A stretch of DNA of 10,732 nucleotides from an uncultured Peptococcaceae bacterium (GTDB lineage Bacteria > Bacillota > Desulfotomaculia > Desulfotomaculales > Desulfocucumaceae), in the NCBI GenBank assembly GCA_958417755.1, contig CATZDY010000091.1:1-10732 (forward strand), in the 5' to 3' direction. Both the position numbers and the translations under genes were made by a program. Under the pieces are notes generated by a model that was given only the letters and a program-made list of their open reading frames with translations, made no database searches and was not told where the DNA came from. Position 1 is the first letter of the stretch, and each line of letters begins with the position of its first letter. Shown here in pieces: positions 1-6,476 of the stretch.

Positions 1-2
1 CA

Positions 3-1346
3 TTACATCCCAATGTGCATGCTGGTATATTGGCCCGGCGTAGCCAATCTCATTTGGCTCAGCTGAAAAAATATGAAATCCAACCCATTGATTTGGTGGC
101 TGTGAATTTGTATCCCTTTCAAGAAACCATTGCCAAACCTGATGTGACCTTTGAAGAAGCCATTGAAAACATTGATATAGGCGGACCTGCCATGGTACGG
201 GCAGCAGCAAAAAATTTACAGAATGTTTTGGTGGTGGTCAATCCTACCCGTTATGAAAGCTTATTAGAGGCCTTACAAAAGGGTGAGGTTACCCCTGAAA
301 TGCGTCTGGCTTTGGCTTGGGAAGCTTTTTCCCATACAGCGGTATATGATGGGGCCATTGGAGCATATCTTGGTGAAGTGGCCCAAAAAGGAGATTTTTC
401 TCCTGTTTGGTTAGAGCCTTTTTCTTTGGTGCAACAGCTGCGTTATGGTGAAAATCCCCATCAACAAGCTGCTTTTTACCGTGTGCCAGGGGCAAAGGGC
501 CCTTGTATAGCCAATGCCAAGCAATTGTCAGGGAAAGAATTGTCCTATAACAATATTTTGGATTTAAACGCTGCTTTAGAATTGGTGCGGGAATTTACAG
601 AAATTCCGGCTGTTACCATTATCAAGCACAATAACCCCTGCGGTGTGGGCTGGGCCCAAGATGTAGCCCAAGCATACCAATTGGCCTTAGAAGGGGATCC
701 GGTTTCTGCCTATGGTGGCATTCTGGCTTGCAACCGCAAAATCACAGCACCTGCAGCAGAGGAAATGGTCAAGTTGTTTTTGGAAGCAGTGATTGCGCCG
801 GATTACGAGCCTGAAGCATTGGCATGCTTAAAAGCCAAAGAAAATCTGCGGATTTTACAAACAGGGGATTTGTCTGAACCGTCAGGAGATCGCTGGGACA
901 TGCGCAAAGTGAATGGCGGGGTTTTACTCCAGCACAAGGATGAAGGGGTTTTTGACCCAGAATCTTTACAAATCGTAACCAGTAGAAGGCCAGACTTAGC
1001 CCAGCTGGAAGAAATGGTATATGCCATGTTGATTGCCAAACATGTGAAATCCAATGCCATTGTTTTGGTGAAAAACAATCAATTGATCGGGGTAGGGGCT
1101 GGCCAAATGAATCGCGTTGGTGCTGCTAAAATTGCCTTGGAACAAGCCGGTGAAAAGGCAAAGGGGGCTGTGCTGGCCTCAGACGCATATTTCCCCTTCC
1201 GGGATACGGTGGATTTGGCTGCCCAATATGGGGTGGCAGGGGTGATCCACCCCGGGGGCTCTATCCGGGATCAGGAGTCCATTGAGGCGGCAAATGAACA
1301 TGGCATGATCATGGTATATACAGGAATGAGACATTTTAAACATTGA
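3..1346 (+). CDS. purH: Bifunctional AICAR transformylase / IMP cyclohydrolase PurH, 5' end missing
   Basis: PurH catalyses the last two steps of IMP synthesis in the cytoplasm: formylation of AICAR by 10-formyl-THF, then ring closure of FAICAR to IMP. The open frame enters from the window edge. The codons before the GTG at 15 read L-H-P-N and continue into VHAGILARR, the conserved LHPxxHxGILA motif of the cyclohydrolase domain, so that GTG is internal and not a start. About 447 residues are present; from the usual length near 510, roughly 65 N-terminal residues are missing. Visible landmarks are NLYPF and the IDIGGPAMVRAAAKN block of the cyclohydrolase half. The transformylase half shows LRYGENPHQ, then KHNNPCG with the catalytic Lys-His pair at fragment residues 208-209, DPVSAYGG, and the C-terminal HPGGSIRD and MRHFKH ending. 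The frame is intact. purD follows 23 nt after the stop, as expected in a pur operon. Family assignment is essentially certain. Confidence 0.98.
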   Translation, partial: LHPNVHAGILARRSQSHLAQLKKYEIQPIDLVAVNLYPFQETIAKPDVTFEEAIENIDIGGPAMVRAAAKNLQNVLVVVNPTRYESLLEALQKGEVTPEMRLALAWEAFSHTAVYDGAIGAYLGEVAQKGDFSPVWLEPFSLVQQLRYGENPHQQAAFYRVPGAKGPCIANAKQLSGKELSYNNILDLNAALELVREFTEIPAVTIIKHNNPCGVGWAQDVAQAYQLALEGDPVSAYGGILACNRKITAPAAEEMVKLFLEAVIAPDYEPEALACLKAKENLRILQTGDLSEPSGDRWDMRKVNGGVLLQHKDEGVFDPESLQIVTSRRPDLAQLEEMVYAMLIAKHVKSNAIVLVKNNQLIGVGAGQMNRVGAAKIALEQAGEKAKGAVLASDAYFPFRDTVDLAAQYGVAGVIHPGGSIRDQESIEAANEHGMIMVYTGMRHFKH

Positions 1347-1350
1347 TTCC

Positions 1351-1361
1351 AGAGAAGGTGG
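1351..1361 (+). promoter_or_regulatory. Ribosome binding site that sets the purD TTG start
   Basis: AGAGAAGGTGG ends 8 nt before TTG 1370. The 10-mer GAGAAGGTGG inside it recurs exactly in front of hisC (4631-4640), which supports its role as a real Shine-Dalgarno site in this genome. It favours TTG 1370 over the upstream in-frame TTG at 1343. Confidence 0.7.
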
Positions 1362-1369
1362 TGCATGCA

Positions 1370-2638
1370 TTGAAGGTTTTGGTGGTAGGCGGTGGGGGCA
1401 GAGAACATGCCTTGGTGTGGAAAATTAGCCAAAGCAAAAAAGTAGAACAAATCTTTTGTGCCCCAGGGAATGCCGGCATCGCAGGATTGGCCCAATGTGT
1501 GGATATTCCCGCAGAAAATGTGGAAGCTTTGCTGGCCTTTGCTTTGAAAACAAAAATAGATTTGACTGTAGTAGGACCTGAGGTATCCTTATCCTTGGGC
1601 ATTGTGGATGCCTTTACCAAGGCAGGGTTACGCATCTTTGGTCCCACAGCCCGGGCAGCAGCAGTGGAAGGCAGCAAGGTTTTATCCAAAGAAATGATGG
1701 TAAAATATCAGATTCCCACTGCTCAATATGCCTCTTTTGACAATTTGGAAGCAGCAGTGGCTTATATTCGTAAAATCGGAGGACCCTGTGTGGTAAAAGC
1801 TGACGGTTTGGCAGCAGGCAAAGGGGTAATTGTATCTGCCACAGAGGCAGAAGCCATTGAAGCTGTGGAACTCATCATGTCCCGGCGAGCCTTTGGTGCA
1901 GCAGGGGATCGGGTGATTATTGAGGAATGTTTGATTGGGGAAGAAGTGAGCATTCTAGCCTTTACGGATGGAAAAAACGTGGTTCCCATGTTACCAGCCC
2001 AGGATCATAAACAAATTTATGACAATGACCAAGGTCCCAATACCGGTGGTATGGGTGCTTATGCCCCAGCGCCCATATGTACCCCAGATTTATACCAATT
2101 CGCCCTGGAACAGGTGCTAAAACCCATGGTAAAAGCCATGGAAGCAGAGGGAAGAGCCTATAGTGGGGTTTTGTATGCTGGTTTAATGATAACACCTACA
2201 GGGCCTAAGGTCTTGGAGTTCAATGCCCGTTTTGGGGATCCTGAAGCCCAGCCGGTACTCATGCTCTTGGATACGGATTTGGTGGAAATCATGGAAGCAG
2301 TGATTGATAAACGGTTAGGGGATATACAAATCCAATGGAAAAATGAAGTGGCCATTTGTGTGGTAGCAGCTTCCGGAGGATATCCTGGCAGTTATGCCAA
2401 GGGTGAGGTCATCACTGGCTTGGCAGATCAGGAGCCAGGGGTAATGATTTTCCATGCAGGGACAGTTTTCCATGAAGAAAAGATTGTGACAGATAGCGGA
2501 AGGGTTTTAGGAATTACAGCTTTGGGGAAGGATATTCCCGAAGCCATTGCCAAAGCCTATCGGGCAGTGGAGAAAGTACATTTCAAAGGAATGTATTATC
2601 GAAAAGACATTGGACAAAAAGCCATCGCCAAACAATAA
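1370..2638 (+). CDS. purD: Phosphoribosylamine-glycine ligase (GAR synthetase) PurD
   Basis: PurD joins glycine to 5-phosphoribosylamine with ATP, the second step of de novo purine synthesis, in the cytoplasm. The protein is 422 residues, the normal family length. It opens with MKVLVVGGGGREHAL, the typical PurD N-terminus and glycine-rich loop. ATP-grasp features follow: KADGLAAGKGV at 143-153, the QDHKQIYDNDQGPNTGGMGAYAPAP block at about 211-235, and the metal-binding LEFNARFGDPE at 282-292. I chose TTG 1370 because translation from it begins exactly at the family N-terminus and a Shine-Dalgarno site lies 8 nt upstream. The longer frame from TTG 1343 adds nine unrelated residues and overlaps the purH stop. 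The gene is the last of the pur cluster and is followed by a strong terminator. Nothing looks damaged. Confidence 0.97.
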   Translation: MKVLVVGGGGREHALVWKISQSKKVEQIFCAPGNAGIAGLAQCVDIPAENVEALLAFALKTKIDLTVVGPEVSLSLGIVDAFTKAGLRIFGPTARAAAVEGSKVLSKEMMVKYQIPTAQYASFDNLEAAVAYIRKIGGPCVVKADGLAAGKGVIVSATEAEAIEAVELIMSRRAFGAAGDRVIIEECLIGEEVSILAFTDGKNVVPMLPAQDHKQIYDNDQGPNTGGMGAYAPAPICTPDLYQFALEQVLKPMVKAMEAEGRAYSGVLYAGLMITPTGPKVLEFNARFGDPEAQPVLMLLDTDLVEIMEAVIDKRLGDIQIQWKNEVAICVVAASGGYPGSYAKGEVITGLADQEPGVMIFHAGTVFHEEKIVTDSGRVLGITALGKDIPEAIAKAYRAVEKVHFKGMYYRKDIGQKAIAKQ

Positions 2639-2650
2639 GAATGCAATGAC

Positions 2651-2678
2651 AAAAAGGAAGCGAAAGGCTTCCTTTTTT
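2651..2678 (+). terminator. Intrinsic terminator after purD
   Basis: AAAAAGGAAGC (2651-2661) pairs perfectly with GCTTCCTTTTT (2667-2677) around a GAAAG loop, giving an 11-bp stem whose 3' arm runs into a T tract. It lies 13 nt after the purD stop and separates the purine operon from the regulator gene. The A-rich 5' arm would also let it work on the other strand, although no minus-strand gene is seen. Confidence 0.9.
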
Positions 2679-2804
2679 ATGTAAGCAAAAAAGAGTTGTT
2701 TATTTTAACAGGACGAGGAGAGCTTGTTCAAACCTTAGGGAACGAAGAGAAAGAGGCAGGAAAAGGCTGGGAAAATGTCGAATCAATCATTAGATTTCAG
2801 TCCT

Positions 2805-2841
2805 TTGCAGAGCATAATGGATTGTGCGCTTATAATACTAG
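2805..2841 (+). promoter_or_regulatory. Candidate promoter of the yerC/hisR-type gene, with a CTAG motif at the -10
   Basis: A consensus TATAAT lies at 2831-2836, 29 nt before the GTG start. The best -35 match, TTGCAG at 2805-2810, is 20 bp away, longer than ideal, so the promoter may be weak or need help. The -10 runs directly into ATACTAG (2835-2841). The reverse complement of that 7-mer, CTAGTAT, overlaps the his -10 region at 3274-3280, so this may be an autoregulatory site. The remainder of 2679-2865 contains no convincing gene or riboswitch. Confidence 0.45.
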
Positions 2842-2851
2842 AAAGAACATC

Positions 2852-2858
2852 AAGGAGG
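2852..2858 (+). promoter_or_regulatory. Ribosome binding site of the TrpR-family gene
   Basis: AAGGAGG lies 7 nt before GTG 2866 and fixes that codon as the start. An overlapping out-of-frame GTG at 2864 is not used, because only the 2866 frame gives the regulator. Confidence 0.85.
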
Positions 2859-2865
2859 CGCCTGT

Positions 2866-3177
2866 GTGGCCTATAGCAGTAAATTAAAGGAAGATACATT
2901 GGATCATTTGTTTGCAGCAATCTTGACCTTGGAAAGTGTGGAAGATTGTTATGCTTTTTTTGAAGATCTTTGCACTGTGGCAGAGCTAAAATCCATGGCC
3001 CAAAGGTTGGAAGTGGCGAAAATGCTGCAAGAAAATTGTACCTATGGGGATATTGCCGCCCATACCGGGGCCAGTACTGCCACCATTAGCAGGGTCAAAC
3101 GTTGTTTGCTATATGGTGCGGATGGGTATCAAAATGTATTGGCTCGGTTGCATCAGAATCAAGAAAAACCTGAGTAA
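2866..3177 (+). CDS. TrpR-superfamily repressor, YerC/YecD family (probable histidine regulator HisR)
   Basis: This is a 103-residue, all-helical DNA-binding protein of the TrpR superfamily (YerC/YecD type), full length for the family. It starts at GTG 2866 with an AAGGAGG site 7 nt upstream. The conserved core reads AELKSMAQRLEVAKML at about 39-54, followed by the helix-turn-helix TYGDIAAHTGASTATISRV at 59-77 and the RCLLYGADGYQ tail at 79-89. TrpR-like proteins act as dimers that bind an operator, often with an amino-acid co-repressor. My recollection is that comparative genomics of Gram-positive bacteria has proposed members of this family (HisR) as histidine-gene regulators. Its position directly upstream of hisD fits that. 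The ligand and operator cannot be read from the protein, so the HisR role is inference while the family is firm. There is no terminator between this gene and hisD, so some read-through into the his operon is possible. Confidence 0.92.
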   Translation: MAYSSKLKEDTLDHLFAAILTLESVEDCYAFFEDLCTVAELKSMAQRLEVAKMLQENCTYGDIAAHTGASTATISRVKRCLLYGADGYQNVLARLHQNQEKPE

Positions 3178-3235
3178 CCCCAAAGCCTATGCTAAGAAAA
3201 AGGAATAGCTAAACATTCAGTTTTCATGGTAAGTT

Positions 3236-3255
3236 AAAAGTCACTATTGACTTTT
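3236..3255 (+). promoter_or_regulatory. Perfect inverted repeat over the his -35, candidate operator
   Basis: AAAAGTCA (3236-3243) and TGACTTTT (3248-3255) are exact reverse complements separated by CTAT. The right arm covers most of the -35 hexamer TTGACT (3247-3252). A dyad of 20 bp overlapping a promoter is the usual geometry of a repressor site. Which protein binds it is not shown by the sequence. Confidence 0.5.
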
Positions 3256-3275
3256 GCTAGATGTTTATTTATGCT
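3247..3275 (+). promoter_or_regulatory. Probable sigma-A-type promoter of the his operon
   Basis: TTGACT (3247-3252), a 17-bp spacer and TATGCT (3270-3275) match the -35/-10 layout well: 5 of 6 and 4 of 6 bases. Transcription would start near 3282, leaving a leader of about 57 nt before the hisD TTG. That is too short for a T-box riboswitch, and no T-box or attenuator is visible. Confidence 0.65.
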
Positions 3276-3280
3276 AGTAT
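3256..3280 (+). promoter_or_regulatory. Paired CTAG motifs around the his -10, candidate TrpR-family operator
   Basis: GCTAG occurs at 3256-3260 and again at 3273-3277, one start 17 nt after the other. The second sits in ATGCTAGTAT (3271-3280), a near-palindrome with one mismatch that overlaps the -10. The E. coli TrpR operator is also built on CTAG cores, which is why this is offered as a binding site for the neighbouring TrpR-family protein. This is inference from motif and location only. Confidence 0.4.
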
Positions 3281-3322
3281 CATGGCACTGCTTTAATAAG
3301 TTAAAATAGTGCTAATAAAAAC

Positions 3323-3330
3323 AAGGAGGG
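3323..3330 (+). promoter_or_regulatory. Ribosome binding site that sets the hisD TTG start
   Basis: AAGGAGGG lies 8 nt before TTG 3339. It falls inside the longer frame that begins with GTG 3309, so that longer start would place the best Shine-Dalgarno site of the region within coding sequence. Confidence 0.85.
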
Positions 3331-3338
3331 CTGGACAA

Positions 3339-4625
3339 TTGATTCGCATATTGGCAGCAGGTGATCCTGCTATACAAGGCTTATTAAAGCGTGTTCCAGA
3401 AGGTAGAGAAGCAGCATGGGTAGCGGTGCAGGATATCATTCAAGCTGTAAAAACCAAGGGAGACGAGGCCATTTGCCAATTTGCCCTGCAATTCGACAGG
3501 GTAGAAATGAAGCCCTCTGCGCTTTTGATAAAACCAGAAGAAATAGATGAAGCCTATACGTTGGTGGATGAGGCCTTTTTGCAGGCCATTCGGACAGCTG
3601 CGGCCAACATAAAAGCATATCATCGCAAGCAATGTCAGAACTCATGGTTTGATACCCAAGACCAAGGCAGCATTGTAGGACAACTGGTGCAGCCTTTGGC
3701 CAGAGTGGGAATTTATGTACCCGGGGGAAAGGCCAGCTACCCCTCTTCTGTGCTAATGAATGCCATTCCGGCCAAAGTGGCTGGGGTGGAAGAAATTGTG
3801 ATGGTAACTCCGCCTACCAAAGATGGTGCAGTGAATCCCTTTACCTTGGTGGCTGCCAAGGAAGCTGGGGTGGATAAAATCTATCGGGTAGGAGGCGCCC
3901 AGGCTGTGGCTGCTTTGGCCTATGGCACGGAAACCATTGAGCCTGTAGATAAAATAACAGGTCCGGGTAACTTTTATGTGACTTTGGCAAAACAACAGGT
4001 CTATGGACAGGTGGACATTGATATGCTGGCTGGTCCCAGTGAAATTTTAGTGATTGCGGATCAAACTGCCACCCCCAGCTATGTGGCTGCGGACATGCTT
4101 TCCCAAGCAGAACATGATGAAATGGCAGCAGCAATTCTGATTACCCCGGATCAATCCTTGGCCCAGCAAGTCCAAGAAGAATTACAGCAGCAGTTAGCGC
4201 ATTTGCCCCGAAAGGAAATTGCTTCCAAATCGTTGCAACAATATGGGGCCATCATTTTGGTGTCCCATCTCAAAGAAGCCTTGGATTTGGCCAATGCTTA
4301 TGGTCCGGAACACTTAGAACTCATGATAGCAGAGCCTTTTCAATGGTTGGGTATGGTAAAAGCAGCAGGGGCTGTTTTTTTGGGCCCTTATTCTCCAGAG
4401 CCTGTGGGGGATTATTGGGCAGGCCCCAATCATGTATTGCCCACAGGGGGAACAGCTCGTTTTTATTCTCCTTTGGGGGTGGATGCGTTTTTGAAAAGAA
4501 CCAGCGTCATTTCCTATACAAAATCTGCCTTAAACCAGGCAGGGCCGGGGATTATCAAGTTGGCAGAAATGGAAGGTTTGGATGCCCACGCCAGGGCAAT
4601 TAAAGTCAGGATACAGGATGTTTAG
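3339..4625 (+). CDS. hisD: Histidinol dehydrogenase HisD
   Basis: HisD is the zinc- and NAD-dependent enzyme that oxidises L-histidinol through histidinal to L-histidine, the last two steps of the pathway. Starting at TTG 3339 gives 428 residues, the normal size, with the N-terminus MIRIL. Conserved landmarks are YVPGGKASYPSSVLM at 126-140, GGAQAVAALAYGT at 185-197, KITGPGN at 205-211 and DMLAGPSE at 228-235. The expected zinc ligands are Gln256 and His259 (in SQAEHDE), Asp358 (in PVGDYWAGPNHVLPT) and His417 (in GLDAHARA). The catalytic pair is Glu324-His325 in YGPEHLEL. All are present, so the enzyme should be active. It is the first gene of the his operon; hisG, which often precedes it, is absent here. 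hisC follows after 18 nt. Confidence 0.97.
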   Translation: MIRILAAGDPAIQGLLKRVPEGREAAWVAVQDIIQAVKTKGDEAICQFALQFDRVEMKPSALLIKPEEIDEAYTLVDEAFLQAIRTAAANIKAYHRKQCQNSWFDTQDQGSIVGQLVQPLARVGIYVPGGKASYPSSVLMNAIPAKVAGVEEIVMVTPPTKDGAVNPFTLVAAKEAGVDKIYRVGGAQAVAALAYGTETIEPVDKITGPGNFYVTLAKQQVYGQVDIDMLAGPSEILVIADQTATPSYVAADMLSQAEHDEMAAAILITPDQSLAQQVQEELQQQLAHLPRKEIASKSLQQYGAIILVSHLKEALDLANAYGPEHLELMIAEPFQWLGMVKAAGAVFLGPYSPEPVGDYWAGPNHVLPTGGTARFYSPLGVDAFLKRTSVISYTKSALNQAGPGIIKLAEMEGLDAHARAIKVRIQDV

Positions 4626-4643
4626 ACAGAGAGAAGGTGGAAT

Positions 4644-5738
4644 ATGGGGCCCTATATTGACCAAAAGCCGTTTTCCTTGGCAACTTTGTTGCGGCCAGAT
4701 TTAAAAGATTTAAAACCTTATACAGCCCAATCCATGGACCAGGTGATTCGATTGGATGCCAATGAAAATCCCTTTGATTTGCCCGGGGAAATCAAAGCAG
4801 CCATAGAAAGCCAGCTATCCACAGCAATGTTTGCCCGCTACCCGGATCCTTTGGCCCGGGATTTGCTGAAAGACATTGCTGCCTATACAAAAGTTCCAGT
4901 GGAATGTTTGTTGGTGGGCAATGGATCTGACGAATTGATTTTAAACATCATGTTGGCCTTTGGCATGGGGCGGACCGTATTGATTGCTACCCCGACTTTT
5001 TCCATGTACAAGATTCATGGCCAGATTGCCGGGGCCCTTTGTCAAGGGGTAGCCCGGAAACAGGATTTTCAGCCTGATGTTTTGCAGTTGCTCCAAGAAG
5101 CTGCTCAAACCAAAGCTGCTATCATTGTCCTATGTACGCCCAATAATCCCACGGGAAATGCCACGCCCTTGGAGCAAATAGAGACTTTGGTGACCAATAC
5201 CAGTGCTTTGGTGGTGGTGGATGAAGCTTATATTGAATTTGGCGGAACATCCTGTGCTGCTCTGATAGAACAATATCCCAATTTGATTGTATTAAGAACC
5301 TTTTCCAAAGCCTTTGGCCTGGCTGGATTACGGGTAGGTTATCTCATGGCTTCTCCTTTGGTTATCAACGAATTGTTGCGCATCAAGCAGCCCTTTAACG
5401 TGAATCAATATTCTCAATTGGCTGCCCAGATGGTACTGCAGCACCGGGATTTGCTCCTGGCCCAGGTAGGCCAAATTTTAGAGAACCGTAAGATTTTGGA
5501 AAAAAATATGACTGCTATAAAGGGTCTCACCCTGTATCCTACCCAAACAAATTTTATTCTCTTTCGAACTTCTTTGCCTGCCAACACTGTGTATGAGGGA
5601 TTGCTAGCCCAAGGCGTATTAATCCGCAATGTATCTGGTCTGGCTTTGGAAAATTGTCTACGGGTTACAGTGGGGACCCGGGAGGAAAACAGCTACTTTT
5701 TGGAGAAATTAAAGACTGTTTTGGCGAAAAACGGGTAA
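4644..5738 (+). CDS. hisC: Histidinol-phosphate aminotransferase HisC
   Basis: HisC is the fold-type I PLP aminotransferase that converts imidazole-acetol phosphate and glutamate to histidinol phosphate and 2-oxoglutarate. The 364-residue protein shows the family features in order: RLDANENPF at 36-44, GNGSDELI at 92-99 (cofactor phosphate), TPNNPTG at 165-171 with the PLP-ring Asn, DEAYIEF at 193-199, and TFSKAFGLAGLRVGY at 219-233 with the Schiff-base lysine at 222. The substrate-carboxylate arginine is near 340 in CLRVTVGT. The ATG start is preceded by GAGAAGGTGG at rather close spacing (3 nt), and no better in-frame start exists nearby. It lies between hisD (18-nt gap) and hisB. Some HisC proteins also act on aromatic amino acids, and sequence alone cannot exclude that. 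Operon position makes histidine its main role. Confidence 0.96.
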   Translation: MGPYIDQKPFSLATLLRPDLKDLKPYTAQSMDQVIRLDANENPFDLPGEIKAAIESQLSTAMFARYPDPLARDLLKDIAAYTKVPVECLLVGNGSDELILNIMLAFGMGRTVLIATPTFSMYKIHGQIAGALCQGVARKQDFQPDVLQLLQEAAQTKAAIIVLCTPNNPTGNATPLEQIETLVTNTSALVVVDEAYIEFGGTSCAALIEQYPNLIVLRTFSKAFGLAGLRVGYLMASPLVINELLRIKQPFNVNQYSQLAAQMVLQHRDLLLAQVGQILENRKILEKNMTAIKGLTLYPTQTNFILFRTSLPANTVYEGLLAQGVLIRNVSGLALENCLRVTVGTREENSYFLEKLKTVLAKNG

Positions 5739-5798
5739 CAATGTAGCCGGAAAATGATGGTTAGGAGTTGTAAGGAGGCTGCAAGAGGAGAGGGAGAC

Positions 5799-6392
5799 AT
5801 GCAAGTGAAACGCACATCTGAGATAAGCCGGCAAACTGCGGAAACGAACATTCATTTGGCCTTGGTTTTGGATGGCAAAGGAGAAAGCTCCATTGAAACT
5901 GGCATAGGATTTTTCAACCATATGCTAATCCTGATGACAAAACACGGAAGTTTTGATTTACAATTAAAAGCTGTGGGAGATATTCAAGTGGATTGCCACC
6001 ATACCGTAGAGGATGTGGGGATTTGCTTAGGCAAGGCTGTACTTGAGGCCTTGGGGAATCGGGCTGGCATTCACCGCTATGGACAAAGTCTGCTGCCTAT
6101 GGATGAATCCCTGGCTTTGGTGGCTGTGGATGTCAGTGGACGAGGTTTTCTGGCTATGGAAGCTTCTTTTCCTCAACCCAAGGTAGGAGATTTTGATACT
6201 GAAATGGTGGAAGAATTTTTCCGCGCCTTTGCCGTACAAAGTGGTCTCACTTTACATATTCGGATGTTGGCAGGGCGCAATGTACATCATATGATTGAAG
6301 CCATCTTTAAAGGAGTAGGCCGAGCCTTGCAAATGGCCTTTGCCCTGACAGGAAAAGATGATATTCCTTCCACCAAGGGCATTTTAGTATAA
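5799..6392 (+). CDS. hisB: Imidazoleglycerol-phosphate dehydratase HisB (monofunctional)
   Basis: HisB is the manganese-dependent dehydratase that turns imidazole glycerol phosphate into imidazole-acetol phosphate. Starting at ATG 5799 gives 197 residues, matching the single-domain enzyme, with no fused histidinol-phosphatase domain. It begins MQVKRTSEISRQTAET, as expected. Metal-binding motifs are GIGFFNHML at 35-43, DCHHTVEDVGI at 65-75 and GRNVHHMIEAIFK at 159-171, both dehydratase signatures being complete. The open frame extends up to ATG 5754, but those 15 residues do not resemble the family. The purine-rich AGAGGAGAGGGAG at 5784-5796, just before ATG 5799, is the likelier ribosome binding site. 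A second AAGGAGG at 5772-5778 has no suitable start codon at normal spacing. The 60-nt gap after hisC shows no terminator. Confidence 0.96.
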   Translation: MQVKRTSEISRQTAETNIHLALVLDGKGESSIETGIGFFNHMLILMTKHGSFDLQLKAVGDIQVDCHHTVEDVGICLGKAVLEALGNRAGIHRYGQSLLPMDESLALVAVDVSGRGFLAMEASFPQPKVGDFDTEMVEEFFRAFAVQSGLTLHIRMLAGRNVHHMIEAIFKGVGRALQMAFALTGKDDIPSTKGILV

Positions 6393-6476
6393 TGGAGACG
6401 AAATTTTTTTGGAAATAAGAAGAATGACATAGAAAGTGAAGGTTTTTTTATAACCTTGGATGGGGTAGATATTGCT

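Noticed and set aside
2696..2887. 63-codon + strand open frame between purD and the regulator gene
   Set aside because: It starts with TTG without a ribosome binding site, resembles no family I know, contains the regulator's promoter and ribosome binding site, and overlaps the regulator start in another frame.
3285..3312. GCACT / AGTGC inverted repeat in the hisD leader
   Set aside because: Only 5 bp with an 18-nt AT-rich loop; too weak to support a structure.
3178..3338. Possible his T-box riboswitch or attenuator before hisD
   Set aside because: The predicted leader is under 60 nt, has no T-box-like conserved sequence, and shows no terminator/antiterminator pair or run of histidine codons.
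4343..4603. Second + strand open frame inside hisD, and similar alternate frames inside hisF and pcrA
   Set aside because: They are shadows of the true frames, which carry all catalytic motifs.
6388..6393. Perfect TATAAT at the hisB stop as an internal promoter for hisH onward
   Set aside because: No -35-like hexamer occurs at 16-18 bp upstream and no extended -10 TG is present; AT-rich stop regions give this word by chance.
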